A DNA stretch of 42,515 nucleotides. Source: Pseudomonadota bacterium. GTDB lineage: Bacteria; Pseudomonadota; Gammaproteobacteria; Xanthomonadales; Rhodanobacteraceae. Position numbers and translations under genes: made by a program. The first letter of the stretch is position 1. Each line of letters begins with the position of its first letter. Below, in pieces: positions 19,844 to 28,577 of the stretch. The stretch lies in contig JAJXYE010000049.1 of assembly GCA_021780735.1 (NCBI GenBank), forward strand, positions 1 through 42,515, given 5' to 3'. Below the pieces are notes generated by a model. It did not search any database, was not told where the DNA came from, and saw only the letters and a list, made by a program, of their open reading frames with translations.

Positions 19844-20500
19844 TTATCCGCCGTGCGGACGCAGCCTGGCGGCCTCGCGGGCCAGCAACTCGATGCCGGA
19901 CCAATCGCCAGTGGTCAGCTTGCCGGCCGGAGTCAGCCAGGAGCCGCCCACGCAAAGCACGTTGGGCAGGGCGAGGAAATCGACCGCGCTGGTCAGGCTG
20001 ATGCCACCCGTGGGGCAGAAGCGCACCTGCGGCAGCGGACTGGCCCAGGCACCGAGCAGCTTGTGGCCGCCGGCGGGTACCGCCGGGAAGAATTTCAGGT
20101 GACGGTAGCCGCGCTCGAGCAGGCTCATCACCTCGCTGGCGGTGGCGGCACCGGGAAGCAACGGCAGTTCGCTCTGCTCGGCGGCGTCCAGCAGATAGGG
20201 CGACATGCCAGGCGACACGGCGAACCGCGCGCCGGCCTGCAGCGCCGCGTGCAGGTCGCGCGCGCTGAGCACGGTGCCGACGCCGACCATCGCGCCCTCC
20301 ACTTCGGCAGCAATCGCCCGGATCGCCTCCAGTGCGGCGGGCGTGCGCAGGGTCACCTCGATCGCCGGTATGCCGCCAGCGACCAGGGCACGCGCCATCG
20401 GCACCGCGGCTTTCGCGTCGTCGATCACCACCACCGGGATCACCGGCGCCAGGCGCATGGTGGTCTCGATCTGCTGTTGCTTGGCTGCAATGTTGCTCAT
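19844..20500 (-). CDS. eda: KDPG aldolase (2-dehydro-3-deoxy-6-phosphogluconate aldolase)
   Basis: This class I aldolase splits KDPG into pyruvate and glyceraldehyde-3-phosphate, the last step of the Entner-Doudoroff pathway. From the ATG at 20500 it has 218 residues. Visible are [10 protein letters not shown] at the start, IEVTLRT with the catalytic Glu, [12 protein letters not shown] with the Schiff-base lysine, and the phosphate-binding CPTGGIS. It is the last gene of zwf-pgl-edd-eda; the 106-base gap to edd contains a perfect 20-base-arm inverted repeat that may act in mRNA stability or attenuation. Confidence 0.96.
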   Translation of the reverse strand: MSNIAAKQQQIETTMRLAPVIPVVVIDDAKAAVPMARALVAGGIPAIEVTLRTPAALEAIRAIAAEVEGAMVGVGTVLSARDLHAALQAGARFAVSPGMSPYLLDAAEQSELPLLPGAATASEVMSLLERGYRHLKFFPAVPAGGHKLLGAWASPLPQVRFCPTGGISLTSAVDFLALPNVLCVGGSWLTPAGKLTTGDWSGIELLAREAARLRPHGG

Positions 20501-20527
20501 GGACTTTCTCGCTGGGTTGATTTGCGT

Positions 20528-20594
20528 AGGAGCGCACCCTGTGCGCGATGTTTCTGGGTGCGATGCAGGGCGTTCGCGCACAGGGTGCGCTCCT
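20528..20594. repeat. REP-like inverted repeat between edd and eda
   Basis: The 20-base arm AGGAGCGCACCCTGTGCGCG (20528-20547) has a perfect reverse complement at 20575-20594 around a 27-base loop. Related elements lie at 22443-22508 and 26847-26916. GTAGGAGCGCACC-type REP sequences are known from Pseudomonas and Xanthomonadales. No REP-associated transposase is in the window. Confidence 0.85.
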
Positions 20595-20606
20595 GCAAGG
20601 ATTGCC

Positions 20607-22424
20607 TTACAGCACGCCCGCGCCCATGTCGGCGGTGGCGGCCGCCTGGCGGAACAGGCCGAACAGCTCGCGACCCATGCCGCTGTGCTGGGCGGAAAGA
20701 TCGGCGTGCTGCGGCAGTCGTGCATCCAGCTCGTGCGCTTCCATCAAGACGTCCAGACGGCCATGGGCCGCATCCAGCCGGATCAGGTCGCCATCGCGGA
20801 TCTTGGCGATGTTGCCGCCGGCAACTGCTTCGGGGGTGACGTGGATCGCCGCTGGCACGCGGCCGGAGGCGCCGGACATGCGCCCGTCGGTGAGCAGGGC
20901 GATGCGGTGGCCGCGATCCTGCAGCAGCGCCAGCGTCGGGGTGAGCTTGTGCAATTCCGGCATGCCATTGGCCTGCGGCCCCTGAAAGCGCACCACCGCC
21001 ACGAAATCACGATTGAGCTCGCCACGCTTGAATGCCGCGGCCACCTCGTCCTGGTCGTGGAACACGATGGCCGGTGCCTCGATCAGCAGGCGATCATCGG
21101 GTACCGACGAAACCTTGATCACGGCACGGCCGAGGTTGCCCTGCAGCATGCGCAGGCCGCCGTCGCTGCGGAACGGCTCGTCGGTGCCACGCAGTACGCC
21201 ACGATTGCCGCTTTCCCGCGACACCGGCGTCCACTGCAACATGCCGTTGGCGTCGAGCGATGGCAGCTGGGCATAGCCGTCCATGCCGGTACCGAAAACC
21301 GTCTTTACATCGCGATGCATCAAGCCGGCGCCGAGCAGCTGATCGATCAGGAACGCCATGCCGCCGGCCTGATGGAACTGATTCACGTCGGCATAGCCGT
21401 TCGGGTAGACCCGCGCCAGCAGCGGGATCACGCCGGACAGGGCATCAAAGTCGTCCCAGCGCAGCTGGATGCCGGCGGCGTGGGCGATCGCCACCAGGTG
21501 CAGCAGGTGATTGGTGGAGCCGCCGGTGGCATGCAGCCCGATCACGCCGTTGACGATTGCGCGCTCATCGATGATGTGGCCCAGCGGCAGATAGTGTTCG
21601 CCCAGCGCGCTGTTGGCGGCGACCCGACGCACCACCTCGGCAGTGAGCGCGTCGCGCAGCGGCGTGTCCGGTGCCTCGAAGCTGGCACCGGGCAGATGCA
21701 GACCCATGATCTCCATCAGCATCTGGTTGGAGTTGGCGGTGCCGTAGAAGGTGCAGGTGCCGGGCGCGTGATAGGACGCCGCCTCCACTTCCATCAAATC
21801 GTCCTTGCTGGCCTTCCCGTCGGCCCAGGCCTGGCGCACCTTCGATTTCTGCTCGTTGGGGATGCCGCTGGGCATCGGCCCGGAAGGCACGAACGCGCCG
21901 GGCAGATGGCCGAAGCTCAATGCACCGATCAGCAGGCCCGGCACGATCTTGTCGCAGATGCCCAGATACAGCGCGCCGTCGAACATGTCGTGTGACAACG
22001 CTACCGCCGTGGCCATCGCCACCAGATCGCGCGAGAACAGCGACAACTGCATCCCGGGTTGGCCCTGGGTGACGCCGTCGCACATCGCCGGCACACCACC
22101 GGCGACCTGGGCGGTGAAGCCATACTCGCGCGCGATGCCGCGGATCAGGCCGGGATAGCGCTCGTAGGGTTGATGCGCCGAAAGCATGTCGTTGTACGCG
22201 GTGACGATCGCCAGGTTGGCGCGGTGGCCGCTGCGCAATGCGGCCTTGTCTTCCGTGCCGCAGGCGGCGAAGCCATGGGCCAGATTGCCGCAGGACAGAT
22301 GCCCGCGCTGCGGCCCGCCGCGATCGACCGCATCGATGCGCGCCAGATAGGCGGCGCGGGTATCACGGCTGCGTTCGCGCAGACGTTCGGTAACTTCGGC
22401 AACAACGGGATGCAGGGTTTTCAT
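20607..22424 (-). CDS. edd: Phosphogluconate dehydratase
   Basis: Edd is a 4Fe-4S enzyme of the IlvD/Edd family that dehydrates 6-phosphogluconate to KDPG. The 605-residue protein matches the family length. It shows [66 protein letters not shown] and [22 protein letters not shown]; the cysteines in SCG, MCDG and ICDK are where the family holds its cluster. The ATG at 22424 begins [19 protein letters not shown]. It is the third gene of the operon and is flanked on both sides by REP-like repeats. Confidence 0.97.
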   Translation of the reverse strand: MKTLHPVVAEVTERLRERSRDTRAAYLARIDAVDRGGPQRGHLSCGNLAHGFAACGTEDKAALRSGHRANLAIVTAYNDMLSAHQPYERYPGLIRGIAREYGFTAQVAGGVPAMCDGVTQGQPGMQLSLFSRDLVAMATAVALSHDMFDGALYLGICDKIVPGLLIGALSFGHLPGAFVPSGPMPSGIPNEQKSKVRQAWADGKASKDDLMEVEAASYHAPGTCTFYGTANSNQMLMEIMGLHLPGASFEAPDTPLRDALTAEVVRRVAANSALGEHYLPLGHIIDERAIVNGVIGLHATGGSTNHLLHLVAIAHAAGIQLRWDDFDALSGVIPLLARVYPNGYADVNQFHQAGGMAFLIDQLLGAGLMHRDVKTVFGTGMDGYAQLPSLDANGMLQWTPVSRESGNRGVLRGTDEPFRSDGGLRMLQGNLGRAVIKVSSVPDDRLLIEAPAIVFHDQDEVAAAFKRGELNRDFVAVVRFQGPQANGMPELHKLTPTLALLQDRGHRIALLTDGRMSGASGRVPAAIHVTPEAVAGGNIAKIRDGDLIRLDAAHGRLDVLMEAHELDARLPQHADLSAQHSGMGRELFGLFRQAAATADMGAGVL

Positions 22425-22442
22425 GACTTGATCCGATTTTTC

Positions 22443-22508
22443 AGGAGCGCAGCCTGTGCGCGATGGCGTCGCCGTTTGGCGGGTTCTTCGCGCACCGGGC
22501 GCGCTCCT
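22443..22508. repeat. REP-like inverted repeat between pgl and edd
   Basis: The arm at 22443-22462 (AGGAGCGCAGCCTGTGCGCG) matches the reverse complement of 22489-22508 at 17 of 20 positions. It is a degenerate copy of the element at 20528-20594 and occupies the same place after a gene in the same operon. Confidence 0.75.
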
Positions 22509-22533
22509 GCCAGGGCGGCGGTAGGGGCGGTTG

Positions 22534-23247
22534 CTACGGACACCAGTACACGGCCACGGGTACCCGCTGCTGGGTCAGGACTGCACGTACCGGGTAGTGC
22601 TGCGCGTTACCCAGGCCGAGACGGGCATCGGCGAGCACGTCGCGCTTCTTTTCGCCGCTGACCAGCAGAAACAGTGCCCGGGTCTGCAACAGGGTCGGCA
22701 GGCTCAATGTGATGCGCGGCTCGCCAGCACCCGCAGCACGCATCGGCAGCAGGCGCGCGGTGCCGTGCAGATCCAGCGCCTCGTTCAAGTGATCGCCGCC
22801 AGGGAAGAATGAAGCGGTATGACCGTCGTCGCCCATGCCCAGAACCACCGCGTCGAATGGCAGTGACAAGGCGTCGATCCTTGCACTGCTTGCAGTCAGT
22901 CCCAGTTCCGGCGTCGGCGCATCGCTGTACAGCGGAACAAACGTGGCGGCACGGGCCGAGCCCTGCAGCAGCAGCGACTTCACCAGTCGCGCGTTGGAGC
23001 GTTCGTCGCTCGGCGGCACCCAGCGTTCGTCGACCAGGGTGATCTGCACCCGTGCCCAGTCGAGAGCTTGCTGCGACAGCCTAGCAAACAGCTGCTTTGG
23101 CGTGCTGCCGCCGGACACGGCGAGCAGGGCCCGGCCACGCTCGGCCAGAGCCGCGCGCAAGCCCTCCGCCATGCGTTCGGCCAGTGCCGCGGCCTGGGCC
23201 TGGCAATCGGTGAAGCTGTGCGTGGTGACGTTGAGGTTGGTAGGCAT
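22534..23247 (-). CDS. pgl: 6-phosphogluconolactonase
   Basis: This cytoplasmic enzyme hydrolyses 6-phosphogluconolactone to 6-phosphogluconate, linking Zwf to Edd. From the ATG at 23247 it has 237 residues. Motifs of the DevB-type family, related to glucosamine-6-phosphate isomerase, are [31 protein letters not shown], and [17 protein letters not shown] with the catalytic His. Upstream in-frame codons give unconserved sequence, so the ATG at 23247 is preferred even though the ribosome-binding site is poor. It lies 110 bases after zwf and 109 before edd. Confidence 0.93.
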   Translation of the reverse strand: MPTNLNVTTHSFTDCQAQAAALAERMAEGLRAALAERGRALLAVSGGSTPKQLFARLSQQALDWARVQITLVDERWVPPSDERSNARLVKSLLLQGSARAATFVPLYSDAPTPELGLTASSARIDALSLPFDAVVLGMGDDGHTASFFPGGDHLNEALDLHGTARLLPMRAAGAGEPRITLSLPTLLQTRALFLLVSGEKKRDVLADARLGLGNAQHYPVRAVLTQQRVPVAVYWCP

Positions 23248-23357
23248 GGTCAGGGGGGCGGCCAGCGGACGACTGGCGCACCTGTCGTCGGAGAGGGAAT
23301 CACCATTGTGCTGCGGTGGGCGCAAGAGGTGGGTGAAGGGGCCGTCCAGGCAGCGGA

Positions 23358-24821
23358 TCAGGCATGGTCTTCGTGCCAGGTACGGCCGTCGCGTTCGATC
23401 AGCGCCACCGCCGCGCTCGGGCCCCAGCTGCCGGCGAAGTAGGGCCGCGGGGGCTCGCCGCTGGCGTCCCACGCCTCCAGAATCGGATCGGCCCAGCGCC
23501 ATGCCGCCTCGACCTCGTCGCGGCGCATGAACAAGGTGGGATTGCCACGCACCACATCGAGCAGCAGGCGCTCATAGGCATCGGGCTGCTGCACGCCGAA
23601 CTCCTCGGCGAAGCTCATGTCCAGCGGCACATGACGCAGGCGCAGGCCACCGGGACCCGGATCCTTGATGGTCAGCCACAACTTCACCCCTTCGTCCGGC
23701 TGCAGGCGAAGCACCAGCCGGTTCTGCAGCAGCTTGCCGGCGTTGCTGGCGAAGATCGAATGCGGCACCGGCTTGAAGGTCACCGCGATCTCGGAGACCC
23801 GCTCCGGCAAGCGCTTGCCGGTGCGTAGATAGAACGGCACGCCGGCCCAGCGCCAGTTGCCGATCTCCGCCTTCAGCGCCACGAAGGTCTCGGTCTGCGA
23901 CCTGGTGTTGCCCAGCTCGTCCGGGTAGCCCGGCACACTGGCGCCTTCAGCCACGCCGGCGCGGTACTGGCCGCGCACGGTGAGCTCGCTGGCGTTGCTT
24001 TCATCGATCGGCTTGAGCGCGTTCAGTACCTTGAGTTTCTCGTCGCGCACGGCGTCAGGTGCCAGCGATGCCGGCGGCTCCATCGCCACCATGCACAGCA
24101 GCTGCAGAATGTGGTTCTGCAGCATGTCGCGCATCGCGCCGGCATGGTCGTAGTAGCCGGCGCGGTGGCCCACGCCGACGGTCTCGGCCACAGTGATCTG
24201 CACATGCTCGATATGCGCCGAATTCCACAACGGCTCGAACAGCGCGTTGCCGAAGCGCAGCACCAGCAGGTTCTGTACGGTTTCCTTGCCGAGGTAGTGA
24301 TCAATGCGATAGGTCTGCGATTCGCTGAAGAAGCGGCCGACGGCGTCGTTGATGCCCCTGGCGCTGGCGAGGTCGCGGCCGATCGGCTTTTCCAGCACCA
24401 CCCTCGCCTCGCCCAGGTTCAGCGCGTGCGCACCCAGGCGCGTGCAGATATCCACGAACAGCTGCGGCGAGGTGGACAGGTAGAACACGCGCACGTGCCC
24501 GGCCTGCTGCTTGATCAGTGCCGCGAACTCGTCCCAGCCCTCGTCCTTGCGTGCGTCCAGCGGGCGATAGCTGACCTGCTGCAGAAAGGCTTCGAGCACG
24601 GTGCTGTCACCGTGCTGGCCCAGCACCTCGCGCAAGTGGTTGCGGTAACCCTCGTCGCCCAGCGGTTCGCGGGCGACGCCGATGATGCGGCTGCTGGGCG
24701 GAACCTGCCCGGCATGAAAGCGGTGCAGCAGGGCCGGCAGCAGCTTGCGCATGGCCAGATCACCGGTACCACCGAAGATCACCAGATCGAATGGATCAAC
24801 CGGCAGGTTGGAAGCAGTCAC
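23358..24821 (-). CDS. zwf: Glucose-6-phosphate 1-dehydrogenase
   Basis: Zwf oxidises glucose-6-phosphate to 6-phosphogluconolactone with NAD(P)+ and is the first step into the Entner-Doudoroff and pentose phosphate pathways. The 487 residues start at a GTG (24821) with CGAGG upstream. Visible are the dinucleotide-binding [16 protein letters not shown], the catalytic [15 protein letters not shown] (with its Lys and the substrate-binding His) and YLRTGKRL. It heads zwf-pgl-edd-eda. A sigma-70-like promoter lies at 24936-24964 and a 26-base palindrome just behind it. Confidence 0.97.
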   Translation of the reverse strand: MTASNLPVDPFDLVIFGGTGDLAMRKLLPALLHRFHAGQVPPSSRIIGVAREPLGDEGYRNHLREVLGQHGDSTVLEAFLQQVSYRPLDARKDEGWDEFAALIKQQAGHVRVFYLSTSPQLFVDICTRLGAHALNLGEARVVLEKPIGRDLASARGINDAVGRFFSESQTYRIDHYLGKETVQNLLVLRFGNALFEPLWNSAHIEHVQITVAETVGVGHRAGYYDHAGAMRDMLQNHILQLLCMVAMEPPASLAPDAVRDEKLKVLNALKPIDESNASELTVRGQYRAGVAEGASVPGYPDELGNTRSQTETFVALKAEIGNWRWAGVPFYLRTGKRLPERVSEIAVTFKPVPHSIFASNAGKLLQNRLVLRLQPDEGVKLWLTIKDPGPGGLRLRHVPLDMSFAEEFGVQQPDAYERLLLDVVRGNPTLFMRRDEVEAAWRWADPILEAWDASGEPPRPYFAGSWGPSAAVALIERDGRTWHEDHA

Positions 24822-24891
24822 GCGGGTACCTCGACACAGGTTGGGATGGCGGGCGCCGGCCGCAAGGCACGAAAGCCCGGATGGTTGGCGA

Positions 24892-24910
24892 TGGTACCAG
24901 TGAAATACCA
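24892..24910. promoter_or_regulatory. TGGTACCA / TGGTA-N9-TACCA motif in zwf leader
   Basis: TGGTACCAGTGAAATACCA contains the palindrome TGGTACCA (24892-24899) and a further TACCA. Another TGGTAT lies at 25029-25034, just before the gntR ATG. HutC-type GntR regulators often bind TGGT/ACCA half-sites, so these could be regulator sites. Weak evidence. Confidence 0.3.
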
Positions 24911-24935
24911 GAGAGACTACTGCCCTGCATACGAA

Positions 24936-24964
24936 TACATAGAGTCGTCCATGGATGGCGCCAA
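24936..24964 (-). promoter_or_regulatory. Predicted zwf promoter
   Basis: On the minus strand TTGGCG (24959-24964) is the -35 and TATGTA (24936-24941) the -10, with 17 bases between. It implies a leader of about 105 bases before the zwf GTG. The palindrome at 24966-24991 abuts the -35. Confidence 0.5.
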
Positions 24965-24965
24965 A

Positions 24966-24991
24966 TGAATGGTTTCAGCCGAAACCATTCA
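24966..24991. promoter_or_regulatory. 26-base palindrome between zwf and gntR (candidate operator)
   Basis: TGAATGGTTTC (24966-24976) and GAAACCATTCA (24981-24991) are perfect inverted repeats of 11 bases around AGCC. The site touches the predicted zwf -35 and lies about 52 bases before the gntR start, so one bound protein could control both directions. The binding protein is not known; the adjacent GntR or a distant sugar regulator are candidates. Confidence 0.6.
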
Positions 24992-25043
24992 GACTCGCCC
25001 AGACGGCTTGCGAATAGTGGTTCTGTATTGGTATCTTGCGCGG

Positions 25044-25796
25044 ATGGAAACCGCCCTGGCCAACGAATATCGCCGCATCTGTCAGGATCCGGCCACGCAT
25101 CAGCCGCTGGCCTATCTGCGACTGCGCCGGGCGATCCGCAATATCGTCGAGCATCGCGACATCGAGCCGGGCCAGGCACTGCCCAGCGAGCGCGACCTGT
25201 CGCAGGTGCTGAAGCTTTCCCGGGTCACCGTGCGCAAGGCCATTGCCGGCTTGGTCGAGGAAGGTCTGCTGACCCAGCGCCACGGCGCCGGCACCTTCAT
25301 CGCCGAACGCATCGTCAAGCCGATGTCGCGCCTGACCAGCTTCACCGAGGATCTGCGCGAGCGCGGCCTGCGTCCGCGCTCGGAGTATTTCGAGCGGGTG
25401 ATCGGTGAGGTGACACCGGAGGAATCGATGGCGATGAACCTGTCGCCCGGCTCGCTGGTGGTGCGCCTGCACCGCGTGCGCTACGGCCAGGACGAACCGC
25501 TGGCGATCGAGCGCAGCGTGGTGCCGGCCAGCGTGCTGCCCGACCCGATGCTGGTGCACGACTCGCTGTACGAGGCGCTGGAAAAGCTCGACGCGCGACC
25601 ACGCCGGGCGTTGCAGCGCTTGCGCGCGGTGTCGCTGAACGCACAGCAGGCGCGCCTGCTGCACGTCAATGTCGGCAGCGCCGGGCTCAACATCGAGCGC
25701 CGCAGCTTTCTCGACGACGGGCGCGTGGTCGAGTTCACCACCTCGTGGTATCGCGGCGACATCTACGATTTTGTGGCCGAACTGCAGACTGACTGA
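25044..25796 (+). CDS. GntR/HutC-family regulator with UTRA ligand domain
   Basis: This is a probable amino-sugar-responsive transcription factor of the NagR/DasR/YvoA type. From the ATG at 25044 it has 250 residues. The N-terminal winged helix-turn-helix (about 20-90) shows LPSERDLSQVLKLSRVTVRK and a wing HGAGTFIAERI. The UTRA domain (about 100-245) shows the usual EVTPEESMAMNL, RLHRVRYGQDEPLAIERSV and LNIERRSFLDDGRVVEFTTSW. The NagB-II gene starts 10 bases after its stop and nagA follows, so GlcN-6-P or GlcNAc-6-P is a likely effector (inference). An upstream in-frame ATG at 24969 would put the operator palindrome inside the coding sequence and adds unconserved residues. Confidence 0.9.
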   Translation: METALANEYRRICQDPATHQPLAYLRLRRAIRNIVEHRDIEPGQALPSERDLSQVLKLSRVTVRKAIAGLVEEGLLTQRHGAGTFIAERIVKPMSRLTSFTEDLRERGLRPRSEYFERVIGEVTPEESMAMNLSPGSLVVRLHRVRYGQDEPLAIERSVVPASVLPDPMLVHDSLYEALEKLDARPRRALQRLRAVSLNAQQARLLHVNVGSAGLNIERRSFLDDGRVVEFTTSWYRGDIYDFVAELQTD

Positions 25797-25806
25797 AGGC
25801 AAGGAA

Positions 25807-26838
25807 ATGAGCGCCAGCAATACCCTGATGTACCAGGAGGCGCACGCCTCCGCCGCCGTCGTGGCGCGCGAGTTCGTCGCCAACGAGGCGGTGGTGAGCG
25901 CGTTGGCGCATTCGCTGCGCGCCGATCCGCCACGCTTCATCGTCACCTGCGCGCGTGGCAGTTCCGATCACGCCGCGGCGTATGCGAAGTATGTATTCGA
26001 GACCCAGCTCGGCATCGTCACCGCCTCGGCGTCGCCGTCGGTGACCTCGGTCTACGCCGCCGAGCAGCAATGGCAGGGCGCGCTGTTCATCGCGATTTCG
26101 CAGTCGGGCAAGAGTCCCGACCTGCTGCGCAATGCCCAGGCCGCCAAGCTCGCCGGTGCACGTGTGGTGGCGCTGGTGAATGTCGAGGATTCGCCGCTGG
26201 CGGCGCTCGCCGACACGGTCATTCCGCTGCACGCCGGGCCGGAGCGCAGCGTCGCTGCCACCAAGAGCTACATCGCAGCGCTTGCCGCCGTGCTGCATCT
26301 GTGCGCGCGCTGGCACGGCGATGAAGCGCTGAACGCGGCCCTGCATGCCCTGCCCGATGCCCTGCGCGCCGGCTGGGACGCCGACTGGTCGGCGTTGAGC
26401 GAGGGCCTGGTCGATGCGCACAACCTGTTCGTGGTCGGCCGTGGCTTCAGCCTTGGCATCGCGCTGGAGGCGGCGCTGAAATTCAAGGAAACCTGCGGCC
26501 TGCATGCCGAGGCGTTCAGCGCGGCCGAGGTCAAGCACGGGCCAATGGCCCTGGTCGGCCCGGATTTCCCGGTGCTCTGCTTCGCCCAGGACGACGACAC
26601 GCTGCAGAGCACCCTGGCGGTGGCCCGCGATTTCCGCGCACGCGGCGCGCAGGTGTTCGTCGCCGCGCCGGGTCAACGCGGTGCCGGCGTGTTGCCGGTG
26701 GCCGCCGGCCTGCCGGCGCTGTGCACACCGCTGCTGATCATCCAGAGCTTCTACCGCGCGGCCAGCGAGCTGGCCCTGCGCCGTGGTTTCAATCCCGACG
26801 TGCCGCCGCATCTCAACAAGGTCACCGAGACCGTATGA
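25807..26838 (+). CDS. nagB-II: SIS-domain glucosamine-6-phosphate deaminase, NagB-II type
   Basis: The product converts glucosamine-6-phosphate to fructose-6-phosphate and ammonia. It has 343 residues with two SIS sugar-isomerase domains like the C-terminal half of GlmS, but no N-terminal glutaminase domain. That fits the NagB-II family, not classic NagB. Motifs include VTCARGSSDHAAAYAKY, AISQSGKSPDLLRNAQ, AATKSYIAAL, and VVGRGFSLGIALEAALKFKE with AEVKHGPMAL. The ATG at 25807 follows AAGGCAAGG and is 10 bases after gntR. nagA comes 109 bases later across a REP-like repeat. The alternative, a deglycase for a related amino sugar, cannot be excluded. Confidence 0.87.
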   Translation: MSASNTLMYQEAHASAAVVAREFVANEAVVSALAHSLRADPPRFIVTCARGSSDHAAAYAKYVFETQLGIVTASASPSVTSVYAAEQQWQGALFIAISQSGKSPDLLRNAQAAKLAGARVVALVNVEDSPLAALADTVIPLHAGPERSVAATKSYIAALAAVLHLCARWHGDEALNAALHALPDALRAGWDADWSALSEGLVDAHNLFVVGRGFSLGIALEAALKFKETCGLHAEAFSAAEVKHGPMALVGPDFPVLCFAQDDDTLQSTLAVARDFRARGAQVFVAAPGQRGAGVLPVAAGLPALCTPLLIIQSFYRAASELALRRGFNPDVPPHLNKVTETV

Positions 26839-26846
26839 ACCCCTGC

Positions 26847-26916
26847 AGGAGCGCACCCTGTGCGCGATGCTCTTCGCGCCTCGGACATCAGAGCATCGCG
26901 CACGGGGTATGCACCC
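26847..26916. repeat. Degenerate REP-like inverted repeat between nagB-II and nagA
   Basis: The left arm at 26847-26872 starts with the same AGGAGCGCACCCTGTGCGCG as 20528-20547, extended by ATGCTC. The right arm at 26891-26916 (GAGCATCGCGCAC...) matches the complement well on its inner half and decays on its outer half. It is the third copy in the sugar-gene region. Confidence 0.75.
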
Positions 26917-26947
26917 GCATCGTCCCTCGTGCATCACGGAATCAGCC

Positions 26948-28096
26948 ATGACCATCGCCCTCACCCATGCCCGCGTACTCACCGGCGCCGGCTGGCGCGA
27001 CGACCTCGCCGTGCTGCTGGATGGCAGCCGCGTTGAAGCACTGCTGCCGCTGGCCGATCCGCGCCTGCAGGACATGCCACGGCAAGACCTCGGCGGCGCG
27101 ATGCTGCTGCCCGGCTTCATCGACGTGCAGGTCAACGGTGGCGGCGGTGCGCTGTTCAACGATGCGCCGACGGTGGAAACGATCCGCCGGATCGGAGCAG
27201 CCCATCGACGCTACGGCACGACCGGCTTCCTGCCGACCCTGATCAGCGACGACCTCGACGTGATGCGCGCCGCCCTGGTCGCGGTGGAACAGGCGCTGGC
27301 AGAGGGCGTGCCCGGGCTGCTCGGCATCCATCTGGAGGGTCCGTATCTCGCGCTCGCGCGCAAGGGCGTGCACGACCCGAAGTATTTCCATGTGCCGGGC
27401 AGCGAGGAGCTGGCTCTGCTGTGCGCACCCCATCGCGGCATCCGCCTGGTCACGCTGGCGCCGGAGCAGCTGCCGCTGGACAGCCTTCGTGCGCTGGTCG
27501 ATGCAGGCGTGATCGTCTGCGCCGGCCATACCGCCGCCGACTACGCCACCACACGCGCCGCGCTCGATGCCGGCGTGCGCGGCTTCACCCATTTGTTCAA
27601 CGCAATGACCCCGTTGGGCAGCCGCGCGCCCGGCGTGGTCGGTGCCGCGCTGGACGATCCGGACAGCTGGTGCGGCATCATCGTCGACGGCCATCACGTG
27701 CACCCGGCCAGCCTGCGCGTGGCGATCGCCGCGAAGGCGCGCGGCAAGATGCTGCTGGTCACCGACGCGATGCCGCCGGTCGGCGCGGATCAGCCGGACT
27801 TCGTGCTCAATGGTGAAACCATCATCGTCAAGGACGGCATCTGCCAGACCGCCCAGGGCGTGCTCGCCGGCTCCGCGCTGGACATGGCGACCGCTGTCCG
27901 CAACGCCGCGCAGATGCTGGGTGTGCCGCTGGATGAGGCGGTACGCATGGCCAGCACCTATCCGGCCGATTTCCTCAGGCTGGGTGCCACGCACGGACGT
28001 ATCGCGGCGGGCTGCCAGGCCGACCTGGTGCTCATGGACGATGACTATCGGGTGCTGCGGAGCTGGATTGCCGGAACGGGCCAGACGGAAAGCTGA
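26948..28096 (+). CDS. nagA: N-acetylglucosamine-6-phosphate deacetylase
   Basis: NagA removes acetate from GlcNAc-6-P to give glucosamine-6-P, the substrate of NagB-II upstream. The ATG at 26948 gives 382 residues, typical of this amidohydrolase family. Visible are PGFIDVQVNGGGG, the metal-ligand Glu in IHLEGPYLALARKGVH, the His residues in CAGHTAADYA and FTHLFNAMTPLGSR, VDGHHVHP, and the catalytic Asp in LVTDAMPPVG. Together with NagB-II it converts GlcNAc-6-P to fructose-6-P. No GlcNAc transporter, PTS component or kinase gene lies in the window. An 8-base inverted repeat (28097-28136) follows the stop as a weak terminator candidate. Confidence 0.95.
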   Translation: MTIALTHARVLTGAGWRDDLAVLLDGSRVEALLPLADPRLQDMPRQDLGGAMLLPGFIDVQVNGGGGALFNDAPTVETIRRIGAAHRRYGTTGFLPTLISDDLDVMRAALVAVEQALAEGVPGLLGIHLEGPYLALARKGVHDPKYFHVPGSEELALLCAPHRGIRLVTLAPEQLPLDSLRALVDAGVIVCAGHTAADYATTRAALDAGVRGFTHLFNAMTPLGSRAPGVVGAALDDPDSWCGIIVDGHHVHPASLRVAIAAKARGKMLLVTDAMPPVGADQPDFVLNGETIIVKDGICQTAQGVLAGSALDMATAVRNAAQMLGVPLDEAVRMASTYPADFLRLGATHGRIAAGCQADLVLMDDDYRVLRSWIAGTGQTES

Positions 28097-28196
28097 GCCT
28101 GCGCCCGAGCGGTTTTCCGGTCGCCCCTGCGCAGGCGCGTCGAGTCGCCATCAGGGCATGGCTGATCGCGCGCTTCGACACCGATCGCCCAGGCGA

Positions 28197-28225
28197 TTGC
28201 CAGCCGCGCGACTCGTCGCTACAGT
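28197..28225 (+). promoter_or_regulatory. Predicted promoter of the riboswitch-btuB transcript
   Basis: TTGCCA (28197-28202) and TACAGT (28220-28225) are 17 bases apart, placing a start near 28232, right where the cobalamin riboswitch pattern begins. Position and spacing support it. Confidence 0.55.
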
Positions 28226-28231
28226 GCCCGG

Positions 28232-28436
28232 GTTCAGGTGTCCCGAGGGGTTCGCGCCCAAGGGATGAAACGGGAAGCCGGTGCGCGGTGTTCATCACTG
28301 CAAGGCCGGCGCTGCCCCCGCAACGGTAAGCGAGAGATCGGATGGCGAATGCCACTGTGCCTGCGGCACGGGAAGGCGCCATGCGAGGCGAGCGGATCAC
28401 CGCCCGCCACCCGCGAGCCCGGAGACCGGCCTGAAC
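28232..28436 (+). ncRNA. Cobalamin (B12) riboswitch
   Basis: The leader carries the ordered landmarks of the adenosylcobalamin aptamer: GGGAAGCCGGTG (28272-28283), GCTGCCCCCGCAACGGTAAGCG (28311-28332), CACGGGAAGGCG (28367-28378), and the B12-box GCGAGCCCGGAGACCGGCC (28413-28431). It lies about 140 bases upstream of a BtuB-like receptor gene, the expected target. When B12 is plentiful, binding would lower receptor expression. The exact ends and the expression platform (28437-28577) were not folded; translational control is the usual mode in this group. Confidence 0.92.
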
Positions 28437-28577
28437 GATTCCTGGTGGCTCGCGGTGGGCGAGGCCGAACCACGTGTGTGGCGCGCCTGCCTGCCCGTCG
28501 TTCCGTCTTTCCTGCTGCTGCTGCCAGCTCATCGAACGCATGAGCCGTGCGCGGGTGCGCGGCCAGAGGAAACGAAC

